From Streptomyces spinoverrucosus (lineage in GTDB: Bacteria > Actinomycetota > Actinomycetes > Streptomycetales > Streptomycetaceae), in contig NZ_BJND01000007.1 of the NCBI RefSeq assembly GCF_006539505.1, forward strand, positions 186,001 through 250,000: a stretch of DNA of 64,000 nt. Reading direction: 5' to 3'. The position numbers were made by a program, and so were the translations under genes. Below, piece by piece: positions 44,947 through 54,034 of this stretch. Below the pieces are notes generated by a model. It saw only the letters and a program-made list of their open reading frames with translations, ran no database searches and was not told where the DNA came from. Numbering within the stretch: the first letter of the stretch is position 1; each line of letters begins with the position of its first letter.

Positions 44947-45290
44947 GGTGGCACTCCTGGTCATGGTCATCGGCGGCACTTCCCGCCTGTCACCCTTGCT
45001 ACGAACGGCGTTCCCGCAAATCGACACGCTGCCCGAACCTCCGCCCCGTGGGGCTGTCCGGCCGCGTCGAGCGGGCGGGTCGGGTCCCTGACCGTGATGC
45101 GGCCGCGGGGCGGGCGCAGCACCAGGCGCTGGAGCGCAAGCCCCGCGCGCTGCCGCCCGACCAAGCAGTCCAGGCAACAGCCCGGCGCCTCCGTGGGCGC
45201 CCCACGCTCCGGGATGACACACCCTGACAGACCGCGATTGAGTGGTGCCAACCGCACAAGGCGATCAGCGCGGCGTGACTGGAGGAGACC
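44947..45290. other. Intergenic region between divergent DGPF and dehalogenase genes
   Basis: 344 nt without a supported gene. It should hold the promoters of the DGPF-sigma operon and of the dehalogenase. I see no clear ECF42 promoter motif or long dyad; shadow frames from both sides extend into it. Confidence 0.4.
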
Positions 45291-45989
45291 ATGTCCGACG
45301 ACGGCGCCCAGGATCTGCGGGTCCTGGTCTTCGACGTGAATGAGACGCTCAGCGATCTCACCCCTCTGCGGGTCCGCTTCGAGGATGTCGGAGCGCCGGC
45401 GGATCTAATGCCCACCTGGTTCGCCGGGGTGCTGCGGGACGGGTTCGCGCTGACGGCCGCCGGGGCGTACGCGGACTTCGCGTCCGTCGCCCTGGACGGG
45501 CTGCGGTCCCTGCTGCCGGGCGTCAAGGGGTGGGCCGGGGACGTCGAGGCCGCGGCCCGGCATGTCCTGGACGGGTTCGCCGAGCTGGAGGTGCACCCCG
45601 ATGTGCCTGACGGCGTACGGAAGTTGAGCGATGCCGGGTTCCAGCTGGTGACCATGACCAATGGCAGTAACACGCTGACCGAGGGGCTGCTTGCCAAGGC
45701 GGGGCTGGTGGACTTGTTCGAGGAGCTGTTGGACGTGCGCGGGCCACGGTGCTGGAAGCCCGCAAGGGCCGCGTACCGGTACGCCGTTGATCAAGTAGAG
45801 GTGCGGCCGGAGCAGGCCCTGCTGGTCGCGGTGCACCCCTGGGACGTCGACGGCGCGCTGCGGGCGGGTCTGCGCGGCGCGTGGCTACGGCGTGGCGCGA
45901 CCGTCTATCCGCAGTCGATGTCCCCGCCGACGTACAGCGCGCAGGACCTGCGGGAACTCGCCGACGCACTGATCGCCGACAGGACGTGA
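45291..45989 (+). CDS. Haloacid dehalogenase-like hydrolase (type II)
   Basis: 232 residues of HAD fold. Motif I is VFDVNETLSDLTPL (Asp nucleophile), then MTNGSNTLT for motif II, a lysine in RCWKPARAAYRYA (motif III), and VAVHPWDVDGALRAGL in place of the final acid motif. The opening DVNETL and the length match L-2-haloacid dehalogenases, though many members act on other substrates. ATG 45291 has GGAGG 4 nt upstream. It converges on the truncated ArsR gene with 1 nt between stops. Confidence 0.87.
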   Translation: MSDDGAQDLRVLVFDVNETLSDLTPLRVRFEDVGAPADLMPTWFAGVLRDGFALTAAGAYADFASVALDGLRSLLPGVKGWAGDVEAAARHVLDGFAELEVHPDVPDGVRKLSDAGFQLVTMTNGSNTLTEGLLAKAGLVDLFEELLDVRGPRCWKPARAAYRYAVDQVEVRPEQALLVAVHPWDVDGALRAGLRGAWLRRGATVYPQSMSPPTYSAQDLRELADALIADRT

Positions 45990-45990
45990 A

Positions 45991-46390
45991 CTACGTATCG
46001 GATCCATGTCGGGCGGGTGCGGCGCCTGCCCGGCGGGTGTCTCTGCGGACGTACGGCAGTGTGGGCGGCGGGCAGTGTGGGCGCATCATCGCTACTGCCG
46101 CTTCCCGGGGATGCGGGGGGCAGCAGTCCAGGGCGGCGGCGTTGTCCGCGGCCAGCGCGGGGGCGAGGACGACCAGGTCCGCCACCCGAGGGTCGCCGAC
46201 GGAGTAACGCAGCTTCCTGCCGTCCCGGCGTGCGGTGACATGGCCGCAGTCGACGAGACAGGGCAGGTGCACGGAGCCCCGCGGCTGGGAGATGCCGGCG
46301 TGCTCCACACACTCGGCCGAGGTGCGCTCCCTCCGCAGGATGAACTCCAGCAGCATCAGCCGTGTGACGACCGTCCACACAGCGAGACCC
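45991..46390 (-). pseudogene. ArsR-family repressor, 5'-truncated and joined to an MFS remnant
   Basis: The winged helix is largely present: RLMLLEFILRRERTSAECVE, HAGISQPRGSVHLPCLVDCG, HVTARRDGRKLRYSVGDPRV, with a Cys-rich tail (ALDCCPPHP) as in metal-sensing ArsR proteins. The frame upstream, however, reads WRDAWAIEGLAVWTVV, which is a membrane segment of the MFS gene. A deletion has therefore fused the two, and the first ArsR helix is missing. It could still be translated from an internal ATG 46380, but function is doubtful. Confidence 0.65.
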
Positions 46391-46997
46391 TCGATGGCCC
46401 ACGCGTCGCGCCAGCCGTACTCGGAGACCAGCCCCTCGGTCAGGACTGGGCGAGGGAGATCCCTGCGGTGCCGACAGCGCCGGTGATGCCGAGGGCCAGG
46501 CCCCGGCGCTTGTCGAACCAGTACGCGACCGTGGTTGTGGCGACCAGCCCCAGGGCGCCCTGTCCGGCCATGCGGATGCCGATGAACCCGGCCGTCAGGC
46601 CGACGAGGTAGGTGACGAGGGACAGAGAGATGGGATCGCGCCGAAGACCTCGGCTACGACGGTGATCACCCGGCGTGGGCCGATGGGGGTCCCCGCTCGA
46701 GCGAAGCCGAGAGTGGGGGAGGTCGATCGCCCTGCCGACCAGGGGCATGGCGCACGCGCCGACGAGCGTGCCGGTGAGGTAGGCGGTGGAGACCTGGGTG
46801 CGGCTGACGCCGAGGTCGGTGATGAGGGGGTCGATGAAGACCGAGACGCCGGTGGTGTGGCCGGGCGCGGTCATCGCCATCTCCGGCGCGCTGTAGGCGA
46901 CTATGCGCCAGCCGTGGAAACGCCCGCCGGATACGGGGTCGGCGGGCGCGGCGGTGGGGTCGGTCTGGGTGCCGACGAGCTTGTCGGTGCGGCTCAG
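46385..46997 (-). pseudogene. MFS transporter remnant, frameshifted and interrupted
   Basis: From a CTG at 46997 (GGAGGA upstream) the frame gives FHGWRIVAYSAPEMAMTAPG, VSVFIDPLITDLGVSRTQVS and TAYLTGTLVGACAMPLVGRA. It is then broken by a GC-rich inserted repeat at 46676-46720. The frame recovers with SLVTYLVGLTAGFIGIRMAG, FDKRRGLALGITGAVGTAGI and a TGA, then EYGWRDAWAIEGL in another frame. An OxlT/MFS-type carrier lost through an insertion, a frameshift and a 3' deletion. Confidence 0.75.
46676..46720. repeat. GC-rich hairpin repeat inserted in the MFS remnant
   Basis: GATGGGGGTCCCCGCTCGAG followed by CGAAGCCGAGAGTGGGGGAG is a recurring Streptomyces palindromic unit (CTCGAGCGAAGCCGAG core). 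It resembles the interior of the two MITE-like elements (GATGGGGGT ... GTTCGAGCGTGGGGGAG). It interrupts the MFS reading frame after LVGRAID. Confidence 0.7.
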
Positions 46998-47111
46998 GGT
47001 TCCTCCTCCCGGCCGCTTCTTCGCCGCCTGAGGAGCGCGGCAGCGAGGTAGCGCGGACCGGGCTCTGGGTCGTCAGGGCATTGCCCGGGGCCCGGCCCAC
47101 GCGCGGAAAGA

Positions 47112-47151
47112 CCGCCCTCCCCCACCTACGTCCGTGGTCGGGGAAGGGCGG
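47112..47151 (-). terminator. Terminator-like hairpin after sulP
   Basis: CCGCCCTCCCCCAC pairs with GTGGTCGGGGAAGGGCGG, leaving an 8-nt loop and a 4-nt bulge. It begins 9 nt after the SulP stop on the minus strand, as expected for its terminator. Confidence 0.65.
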
Positions 47152-47160
47152 CCGGTCCGG

Positions 47161-48663
47161 TCAGTGGCTGCCGGTCAGCTGGCCCGCGAGGCGTTCGTGC
47201 ATGTCGGCGCTGGGCTTGTTCAGGCCGATGATGGTGACCTTCTTGCCCCGCTGGGCGTACTTGGTCTCGACCGCGTCCAGGGCGGCGACGGAGGAGGCGT
47301 CCCAGATGTGGGCGTCGGAGAGGTCTATGACGACGTCGTCCGGGTCGTCCTTGTAGTTGAACTGGTAGACGAGGTCGTTGGAGGAGGCGAAGAACAGTTC
47401 GCCGGTGACCGCGTAGACGACCTGGTTGCCGTCCGGGTCGACGACACCGGAGACGTTGACCATGTGGGCGACGCGCTTTGCGAAGACGACCATCGCGGTG
47501 AGGCAGCCCACCACGACGCCGATGGCGAGGTTGTGGGTGGCGACCACGCACGCGACGGTGACGAGCATGACGGTCATCTCGCCGAGCGGCATCCGCCTGA
47601 CGGTCTTGGGCGCAATGGAGTGCCAGTCGAAGGTGGCCACCGACACCATGATCATGACGGCGACCAGGGCGGCCATGGGAATGTCGGAGACGACCGGGCC
47701 GAAAGCGATGCACAGCACCATCAGGAATGACCCGGCGAGGAAGGTGGACAGGCGAGTGCGGGCGCCGGACACCTTCACGTTGATCATGGTCTGGCCGATC
47801 ATGGCGCAGCCGCCCATGCCGCCGAAGAAGCCGGTGACGATGTTGGCGACGCCCTGCCCGATCGACTCACGCGTCTTGCCCGAGTGGGTGTCGGTGATGT
47901 CGTCGACCAGTTTGGCCGTCATCAGCGACTCCATCAGGCCGACCAGCGCCATGGCGAACGCGTAGGGGGCGATGGTGGTCAGGGTGTCCATCGTGAACGG
48001 CACGTCCGGCAGGCCCGGCACGGGCAGCGAGGACGGCAGGGCGCCCTTGTCGCCGACGGTCGGCACGGCGATCCCGGCCGCCACGGTGATCACGGTCAGG
48101 ATGATGATGGAGACCAGCGGGGCCGGGACCACCGTGGTGACCTTGGGGAAGAACACCATCAGGGCCAGCCCGCCCGCGACCAGTGGGTAGACCATCCACG
48201 GGACGTCGTGCAGTTCCGGCACCTGCGCCAAGAAGATCAGGATGGCGAGGGCGTTGACGAAGCCGACCATGACGCTGCGCGGCACGAACCGCATCAGCTT
48301 GGCCACGCCCAGCGCGCCCAGGATCACTTGGAAGACGCCGGCGAGGATGACGGCCGCAATCAGGTAGCCGAGCCCGTGTTCCCGGTTGAGCGGGGCGATG
48401 ACCAGGGCGACCGCGCCGGTCGCCGCGGAGATCATGGCCTTGCGGCCGCCGACGACCGAGATGACGACGGCCATCGTGAAGGACGCGAACAAGCCGACCG
48501 CCGGGTCGACCCCGGCGATGATGGAGAAGGAGATCGCCTCGGGGATCAGAGCCAGGGCGACGACCAGCCCGGCCAGCACCTCGGTACGGAAGACCTTCGG
48601 GGAGTCGAGCCAGTCGGGCTTGGACAGGCGGAACCCAGGGCCCGCGGGCAGCAGTGAGGACAT
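47161..48663 (-). CDS. SulP-family anion permease with STAS domain
   Basis: 500 residues. About eleven membrane helices ([60 protein letters not shown] with the family GQ(T)MxNVK motif) and a C-terminal STAS domain from about 400 ([20 protein letters not shown]). SulP carriers import sulphate, bicarbonate or other anions. ATG 48663 begins [10 protein letters not shown]; longer upstream frames run into the promoter. A divergent MerR gene and a strong MerR-type dyad in the gap suggest regulated expression. Confidence 0.93.
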   Translation of the reverse strand: MSSLLPAGPGFRLSKPDWLDSPKVFRTEVLAGLVVALALIPEAISFSIIAGVDPAVGLFASFTMAVVISVVGGRKAMISAATGAVALVIAPLNREHGLGYLIAAVILAGVFQVILGALGVAKLMRFVPRSVMVGFVNALAILIFLAQVPELHDVPWMVYPLVAGGLALMVFFPKVTTVVPAPLVSIIILTVITVAAGIAVPTVGDKGALPSSLPVPGLPDVPFTMDTLTTIAPYAFAMALVGLMESLMTAKLVDDITDTHSGKTRESIGQGVANIVTGFFGGMGGCAMIGQTMINVKVSGARTRLSTFLAGSFLMVLCIAFGPVVSDIPMAALVAVMIMVSVATFDWHSIAPKTVRRMPLGEMTVMLVTVACVVATHNLAIGVVVGCLTAMVVFAKRVAHMVNVSGVVDPDGNQVVYAVTGELFFASSNDLVYQFNYKDDPDDVVIDLSDAHIWDASSVAALDAVETKYAQRGKKVTIIGLNKPSADMHERLAGQLTGSH

Positions 48664-48922
48664 GCAACCGTTTCTGTTCGGGCAGAGCGCCACCAGCCGG
48701 TGAACGCGTCCACGTCGTACACGACTCCGCGCACGCAGGGAGCGGAATCCTCGGTGGCCCGGCCACATCAGCGGGGCCCAGCCGATCTGTGTGACAGCCG
48801 TCCGGCTGCCGGTCGGGCATCATGGCCCGGAAGTCTTCGGATGCCATCGGGGCCCGGTCCGGGCCCGCGCCATGGCGTTCACTCCTGCCGTCACTCTCGA
48901 CGGCGGCGGTGAACACGTAGAG

Positions 48923-48948
48923 ACTCTACCCTGACGTGAGGGCAGAGT
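48923..48948. promoter_or_regulatory. 26-bp MerR-type dyad between sulP and merR
   Basis: ACTCTACCCTGAC on one side and GTGAGGGCAGAGT on the other form a near-perfect palindrome: 11 of 13 base pairs match about the AC/GT centre. It lies in the 407-nt gap between the divergent genes. Otherwise the gap holds no gene or clear feature. Confidence 0.65.
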
Positions 48949-49070
48949 GCGACTTGCGGCTTGTGAAACACAGGTAAACGCCCGCCACGGCCCTGTGATT
49001 CATCTCACGCAAGGTGGGTTGCTTTACGGATTCGAAAATCGAAGGAAACAACGAAGGGGATCATGGGGCG

Positions 49071-49487
49071 ATGACGGATCAGCGGCAGATGCAGATCGGT
49101 GAGGTGGCCGAGCGGACCGGTTTGTCGCTGCGCACCATCCGGCACTACGAGGAAGTGGGCCTGGTGATCCCCTCGGCCCGCAGCAAGGGCGGTTTCCGGC
49201 TGTATACGGAGACCGACGTCGAGCGCCTGATGGTGATCCGCCGGATGAAGCCGCTGGACTTCTCCCTGGAGGAGATGCGGGACCTGCTGGACATCACCGA
49301 CCGCCTCGCCGCCACGGACGATCCGCCCGCCGGCGAGGAGCGCGAGCGTCTGCGGGAGCGGCTGGACTCCTACCGGAAGGTGGCCGACGCCCGCTGCGAG
49401 ACCCTGCGGGCCCGGTTGGAGATGGCCGAGGACTTCGCCGCCACGCTGCGCCGCCGCCTGCAGGCGGACGCCCGCTCGGGCGCCTGA
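49071..49487 (+). CDS. MerR-family regulator divergent from sulP
   Basis: 138 residues. MerR helix-turn-helix with wing (MQIGEVAERTGLSLRTIRHY, EEVGLVIPSARSKGGFRLYT), then the RMKPLDFSLEEMRDLLDITD helix and a coiled-coil (ERLRERLDSYRKVADARCET). No metal-binding Cys pairs. The arrangement with a SulP permease is recurrent in Streptomyces. ATG 49071 is the start of the conserved part; upstream codons in frame lack a ribosome site. It probably binds the dyad at 48923-48948 and perhaps the related sites near 50.4 and 51.5 kb. Confidence 0.88.
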   Translation: MTDQRQMQIGEVAERTGLSLRTIRHYEEVGLVIPSARSKGGFRLYTETDVERLMVIRRMKPLDFSLEEMRDLLDITDRLAATDDPPAGEERERLRERLDSYRKVADARCETLRARLEMAEDFAATLRRRLQADARSGA

Positions 49488-49503
49488 GCCGCACCGGGGG
49501 CCG

Positions 49504-49827
49504 TCATACGAGGGTAGGGGCGCGGTCCATGGCGGTCCGCGCTCCTCGATGCCATCCGGCCGCGTGACGGTCAGCCGCCTGCGTGGCCGCCACGAGGCGG
49601 GCAAGCGCCTGGTCGAACTCGTCCTCGGAGACGAGGAACGCGTAGTGCTGCATGGGGATGTCGATGTCGACGGTCGCGAAGTCCAGCGTGACGCCGTTGG
49701 CGGTCGTCACCGGCAGGAACATCCCGGCCGACTCCCCGACCTCCAGCCCCAGCATGTGGGCAAGGAAATGAGCGGACTTCTCCCGGTCACGGGTGAGAAC
49801 GATGGTGTGGTTGAACTCGACTGACAC
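49504..49827 (-). CDS. VOC-superfamily (glyoxalase-like) protein, probably truncated
   Basis: 107 residues from GTG 49827 with GGAGG 10 nt upstream. The beta-alpha-beta modules are clear: EFNHTIVLTRDREKSAHFLA, HMLGLEVGESAGMFLPVTTA, NGVTLDFATVDIDIPMQHYA and FLVSEDEFDQALARLVAATQ. After this the expected loop and last strands are replaced by AADRHAAGWHRGARTAMDRA. This looks like a frameshifted C-terminus, so the protein may be non-functional. Substrate unknown. Confidence 0.65.
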   Translation of the reverse strand: MSVEFNHTIVLTRDREKSAHFLAHMLGLEVGESAGMFLPVTTANGVTLDFATVDIDIPMQHYAFLVSEDEFDQALARLVAATQAADRHAAGWHRGARTAMDRAPTLV

Positions 49828-49959
49828 TGGTCAATGCCTCCACGGGCATCTCCGCGGCACCTCCCCGGCAGCGGCGAGCGGTATTCGGCCGGTCGTCCGG
49901 GTGGGCCGCGAGCGTCTCGAAGGACATGCGCGGGGTCTCTCCGGTCAGTACGCCCATCA

Positions 49960-50281
49960 GGGCCCGTCGGACGACTGGGGCATCCAGCGGGCCACCCCGT
50001 CCTCGCCGGTCCGGTGCGCATAGGCGGTCTTCACCCGGCTGCCCTGGACGGTGCAGCGCTAGGACCAGTTGCCGCGGGCGTCGACGTACTCGAGTGCAGC
50101 ATGAACGGAGCCATCGCCCGCCTCCCCCTCCCCCTCGGGCACCGACCAGAACCAGCGGCAAGTCCTCTCAGAACTGGCGCAGTTCGGTGTAGCGGCGGTC
50201 GTCGGGCAATGCGGCGAGGACCGCCCGGACATGTGGGCGGAGATGATCGGCGATCTCGATGCGGGTGACCTCTGCGGCCAT
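49960..50281 (-). pseudogene. Broken small gene of unknown family
   Basis: ATG 50281 (GGGGAG 4 nt upstream) starts AAEVTRIEIADHLRPHVRAV, then LAALPDDRRYTELRQF and stops at 50168. In another frame the downstream DNA reads CRWFWSVPEGEGEAGDGSVH, AALEYVDARGNWS, a stop, then VKTAYAHRTGEDGVARWMPQ. The protein-like composition in three consecutive frames suggests one gene broken by a frameshift and a stop. The family was not recognised. A MerR-type dyad lies 112 nt upstream. Confidence 0.5.
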
Positions 50282-50392
50282 GGCTCTCCCCTATGTGTGG
50301 CATCCGTGGGCGGGCGCCGTGGTGGCGTGCGGGAGTTGTCGGCAGCCCGAACGGCCTTCGAAAGCAGACCGACTGTGTCGGCGAGCGGCCCT

Positions 50393-50413
50393 ACTCTAAC
50401 GTAAGGGGAGAGT
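50393..50413. promoter_or_regulatory. MerR-type dyad, site 2
   Basis: ACTCTAACGTAAGGGGAGAG followed by T. The core CTCTAAC...GGGGAGAG is 19 nt with CTCT/AGAG ends, the spacing of MerR-activated promoters. It matches the dyad at 51501-51519 at 16 of 19 positions. It precedes the broken gene ending near 49960. Confidence 0.55.
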
Positions 50414-50535
50414 TGCCCGGCAAGCCCACTCCAGTCCATCCAGTGAACTGCGCAGAAATGCCAGACCAGCGACACACAGGGATCCGGTGAAGGCGAGTCA
50501 CCCGCCCAACCTCGCCCGGAGCGCCGGCGTCGCCC

Positions 50536-51288
50536 TCACGGGTGCAGCAGGTGCAGGCGGCCGGGCATGGCCTCGATGCGCAGTGGGGCGCGCACATCGC
50601 GGGTGGGTGCGCCGTCCACGTCCAACCGATAGGCGCCCCAGGCTCGTTCGAAGCGCAGGCGGCGGATGTGGCGCCTGCCGAAGGAGTCGCCACGCGCCTC
50701 CAGCAGGCCCTGGTCGGTCAGGGTGATGCGCAGGGGCTGGTCACCGGGTGCGGTGATCTTCTCGTTGTCGAGGATGAGGCGGGCATTGCCCGGGTGCGGC
50801 TGCAGTGAGACCAGGACGGTCTCGCGCACCGCGACGCCGAAGTCGCCGCCGGAGAGGTGAATGCCGATGACGGGGCTGCGATGGGCTCCGAAGGCGTTCG
50901 GCTCGCCACCCGACCATCCCTCCGGGCGCTCGACCAGCAGCGGCAGCTGCCACAGGGCCGCGGCGCGCATGGCCTGCTCCGGGTGGGATCCTCCTGCGTA
51001 CACGAGCAGCTCGACGGCCGGGCGCCGGATGCCGCGGTCCGGGCCGCCGCGCTCACCGGCTTCGGGGACGGGGCTCAACTCCGTGCTGCGGACGCCCTGT
51101 TCGGCCAGGCGTACGCGCAACTGCTGGGCCCGCTCCCGGTCACCGCGACTCCAGCCGCGCACGATGGCCAACGTGGGGCGCGCGGCCGGGAGAGCGCCGG
51201 CGAGGCGTCCGGCAGCGGCCAGCAGGCGCTCCACGTCCGGCGCGTCCCGGGCGGATCCGGCGTCGGGGGACGAGGTCGAGGGCACCAT
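50536..51288 (-). CDS. Protein with diacylglycerol-kinase-like C-terminal domain
   Basis: 250 residues from ATG 51288; the longer start at 51303 (AAGGAG 5 nt upstream) is equally possible. The second half (VRETVLVSLQPHPGNARLIL, ITLTDQGLLEARGDSFGRRH, RLRFERAWGAYRLDVDGAPT, IEAMPGRLHLLHP) resembles the beta-rich C-domain of DagK/YegS lipid kinases, but the catalytic GGDGT of the N-domain is absent. In its place LLVYAGGSHPEQAMRAAA is seen. Probably a non-kinase relative; function unknown. Two MerR-type dyads are upstream. Confidence 0.6.
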   Translation of the reverse strand: MVPSTSSPDAGSARDAPDVERLLAAAGRLAGALPAARPTLAIVRGWSRGDRERAQQLRVRLAEQGVRSTELSPVPEAGERGGPDRGIRRPAVELLVYAGGSHPEQAMRAAALWQLPLLVERPEGWSGGEPNAFGAHRSPVIGIHLSGGDFGVAVRETVLVSLQPHPGNARLILDNEKITAPGDQPLRITLTDQGLLEARGDSFGRRHIRRLRFERAWGAYRLDVDGAPTRDVRAPLRIEAMPGRLHLLHP

Positions 51289-51500
51289 GCAGACTCCTTG
51301 CACACTCGGAACGGACCGATCAGGCGGCGTCGGGAATGCGGCCCGCAGCCGCGCCGGGGGCGTACGGGTCCGCGAGACCTGCGTGTCAGGACAGGAGGTT
51401 GGCCTCGCGGGCTGCGGCCGACGGCCGCTCGGAACGACGGCCCCGCGGACCCGCCTCTGTGGCCCGAGGCGGGACGAACGACGGCGTTCCGACCGTTCAT

Positions 51501-51584
51501 CTCTAACCTAACGCGAGAGTCTCATCGGCGTGAAGCAGGTGTGAGGCGGGATGAACAGACTCCGACTATTACGTGTAGACAGAG
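51501..51584. promoter_or_regulatory. Two MerR-type dyads, sites 3 and 4
   Basis: CTCTAACCTAACGCGAGAG (51501-51519) is a 19-nt dyad very similar to site 2. CTATTACGTGTAGACAGAG (51566-51584) has the same length and, like site 2, continues into TTGC. The 393-nt gap (51289-51681) around them contains no gene. They are upstream of the DagK-like gene. Confidence 0.5.
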
Positions 51585-51681
51585 TTGCGTGCGCCGAAGG
51601 ATTCGCCGGACACGTCTCCTCGGCGCGGCAGCCCCGGGTAGGGCTCCATGCTTCATGGCCCGGGGCTGCTTCCGTTCGCGC

Positions 51682-52330
51682 TCAGCGCAGGCCGGCGGCC
51701 GGCTCGGCGGCGAGCCAGCCGCGGGCGCCCCAGAAGTCGACGGCTCGGCAGATCGTGCTCAGGCAGCGCTGGGCGCGGTCACCGCCGTTGCCCCAGTGCC
51801 CGAGGCTCCACCCGGCGAGCCGGTCGGCGGCGCCGTCCTCCTCCAGCACGGTCAGCCGGTTGTGCGAGCCGAGGGGGTGCCCAGCAGCAGCATCGCCGTG
51901 GCATCGGCCTGCCCGGAGGACTCGCTCATGAAAGCGGCGATGGCCTGCCGGACGGTGGGCGCCATGGACGGTGACGGCGCAGCCTTCGGCCGGACCCGAG
52001 GCGGGTGCGCCGGGCGTGAACTCTTCGCGGCTACAGTCGGTTTGACCGCGGCGCCAGGGGCGGGCTTCGGGGTCGGTACGGGAGCAGGTTGGCCCGCCTG
52101 CGGCGCGGGAGCCACCGCCGGCTGCTGGGCAGCGTCGAGGCAGGCGGCGACGTAGTCGCTCGGGCACGGGGATGTTCTGGGCGATGGAGGTCTCCAGCGC
52201 CTCGGCGTCGCAACTGCGGCACAGCGGGAGTTCGCGCCACCGAATATGGACAGCTGAGTGCCCCGCGAGTGCCGGGTCATGGCCTGCGGACGGTGGACGA
52301 TGTCCCGCCCACCGCAGCCGGAGTAGGTTT
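51682..52330 (-). pseudogene. Frameshifted hypothetical gene
   Basis: Piecing frames together gives WRELPLCRSCDAEALETSIA, QNIPVPE, then DYVAACLDAAQQPAVAPAPQ and a Pro/Lys linker. Then come VRQAIAAFMSESSGQADATA and MLLLGTP, and finally RLTVLEEDGAADRLAGWSLG, HWGNGGDRAQRCLSTICRAV and DFWGARGWLAAEP. The CxxC at the front suggests a small zinc knuckle. Frameshifts near 52155 and 51880 break the gene. The family was not recognised. Confidence 0.55.
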
Positions 52331-52639
52331 GCAAGGGAGTGGAACCGAGGGCAGCCGCGGACAGGCTGCTGCCGTCCACCCACTCGCACGCGGCGGCGGG
52401 CAACCTGCCTGATGCCGCTCACCCCCGCCCCTTCCTGGAGTCCGCTCAGTCATGCGCATGGGTGTCCTCACGACCGGCGGCGACCGCTTCGCCCGCGGCG
52501 GCACGATTCTCGATTCGTCTCGGGTCCAGCCCTCCATCGGCGGCGAGGGCACCCTGAAGGCCGCCCGGCCAATGTCAGACAGCGGCCTGCCCGTCCCGGG
52601 TGTGCCGAAGACACTGGCGGCGACCACCGCCAAGACCGG
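52331..52639. other. No gene seen
   Basis: 309 nt between two pseudogenes. Long open frames cross it on both strands, but none has a start signal or a recognisable domain. Likely leader and decayed flank of the IS1380 relic. Confidence 0.4.
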
Positions 52640-53335
52640 CGGTACGGTCCTGCAACTGGCCGACCTGCACGGTGACATGGGTGCATGCGGGGACCTTCAG
52701 CACGGCCTGGTGAATCTGCTCGGTGGTGATCATCCCGACCGAGTACGACAGCCATCGTCCGCGCTGGGCGAGCCAGGCCACGAACTCGTGTGTGCCGCCA
52801 GCCGAGTCGGTCCCGATCAGCGTGCTCCGTCCGCGCCGGTGTTGCTTCGGCTGCTGGGCCAGGGCGAGCCTGGTGACGGTGATGTGGTCGGCTGCGGTGT
52901 TGCTGCCCGCGTTCCCGGGCCGCAGCAAGGCGGCCACGGGCTCCCCAGTGCCGCCGTGACCGTGGTCGACAAAGCCCACACAAGCACACCGCCCAGGTCT
53001 ACAGTCACCTGCCCGCCGGCATTCGGCGCCGCAGCACTGGCCAACTTCCAGACGGATTCGCGTACTTCTGACCGCGCTGCCCTGATCGCCGTCAGGGCCC
53101 TCGGGCCGGCCGCGGCGAGGGTGGCGATCAACCGGGAGACCGTCGGATCGGATGCCACCCGCCCGAAAACGGCCGGCTCGCTCCGCAGCATCCCGGCATC
53201 GGCCAGGCAGTCCCCACCCAGCGCGACCGCGAGAGCCACATCCAGCAGGGCCTTCCCCGGATCGTGCAGCGCCCGCGGACGTCGCCACGGCGCCGGCGCC
53301 GCCGATATCGCCTGGTCCAGCCCGGTCTTGCGGCA
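52640..53335 (-). pseudogene. IS1380-family transposase relic
   Basis: Minus strand in two main frames: LDQAISAAPAPWRRPRALHD, PGKALLDVALAVALGGDCLA, ASDPTVSRLIATLAAAGPRA, then after a deletion GFVDHGHGGTGEPVAALLRP, GNAGSNTAADHITVTRLALA, LIGTDSAGGTHEFVAWL and LSYSVGMITTEQIHQAVLKV. These follow IS1380 transposase order. The central part including one catalytic acid is missing, and the C-terminus decays. Confidence 0.85.
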
Positions 53336-53365
53336 GTCGGACGGGCCTCACACGCAAGCGCGAGG

Positions 53366-53863
53366 CTAGTACCAGAACGCCTTGACGACGGCGCGGTGTG
53401 CTGCGGCCGCGCGGCAGTAGAAGTCCCGAAGGCCGGTGTGGTGGGCTAGGTAGTTCTCCTTGGCCGCGCCTTCCGGGTCCTCCCACTGTGCGTACGGCGC
53501 GGTGAGTTTGGCCCCCTCCACCTGCCAGAGAGCCTCGAAGGAGGCCCCGGCGAGCAGGTCCGCGACCGTGGCGACCTGGTCCGGGTCGAGGATGACGAAT
53601 GGCGGTTGCTGGTCCATGTGGGCGGGGACGATCCGACCCCCGTATATCGGCAGATCCCATGACGAAGTACCGCCGACGAGCGTGGGCCCTGCCAGGTAGA
53701 GGTCGTTGAGCGGGCCGAAGTCCTTGGCTATGGATTCTGCGATGCCTGCCGCGTACTCGGTCTCGTGGTTGTCCCAGGCCGAGCCCATGAACTCCACCAG
53801 TGAGGCGTGGTCGTCCCGGATCTCATCTTCTGCCACCGCTCGGAGGTGAAGGTGAAAGCTCAT
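53366..53863 (-). CDS. DUF1877-like (YfbM family) protein
   Basis: 165 residues starting MSFHLHLRAVAED at ATG 53863. It shows the YfbM-type pattern: an N-terminal strand pair, a helix, DPDQVATVADLLAGASFEAL and the C-terminal RDFYCRAAAAHRAVVKAFWY helix. Cytosolic, function unknown in the family. It is alone between the IS1380 relic and the YCII gene. Confidence 0.75.
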   Translation of the reverse strand: MSFHLHLRAVAEDEIRDDHASLVEFMGSAWDNHETEYAAGIAESIAKDFGPLNDLYLAGPTLVGGTSSWDLPIYGGRIVPAHMDQQPPFVILDPDQVATVADLLAGASFEALWQVEGAKLTAPYAQWEDPEGAAKENYLAHHTGLRDFYCRAAAAHRAVVKAFWY

Positions 53864-54034
53864 GTCTCGGTCTCCTCGTGACTGCCTGCCTCGATCTTGC
53901 ATGAAGGCAGGTCGGTTCCTTACGACAGGCCGCGCTGTCGCGTCGAGTGGGCACCGGGTTCCACGCCTCCGGTGGGGTGTACTGCAGCCCTGTTATGTGT
54001 CCCTCACAGGGTTATCTTTCTGCGTCTCGGTTCA

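Noticed and set aside
49014..49070. Longer N-terminus for the MerR protein
   Set aside because: The additional codons (CFTDSKIEGNNEGDHGA) are AT-rich leader without family similarity; the conserved domain begins just after ATG 49071.
52452..53369. A 305-codon plus-strand protein
   Set aside because: It is antisense to a clear IS1380 transposase relic and shows no family of its own.
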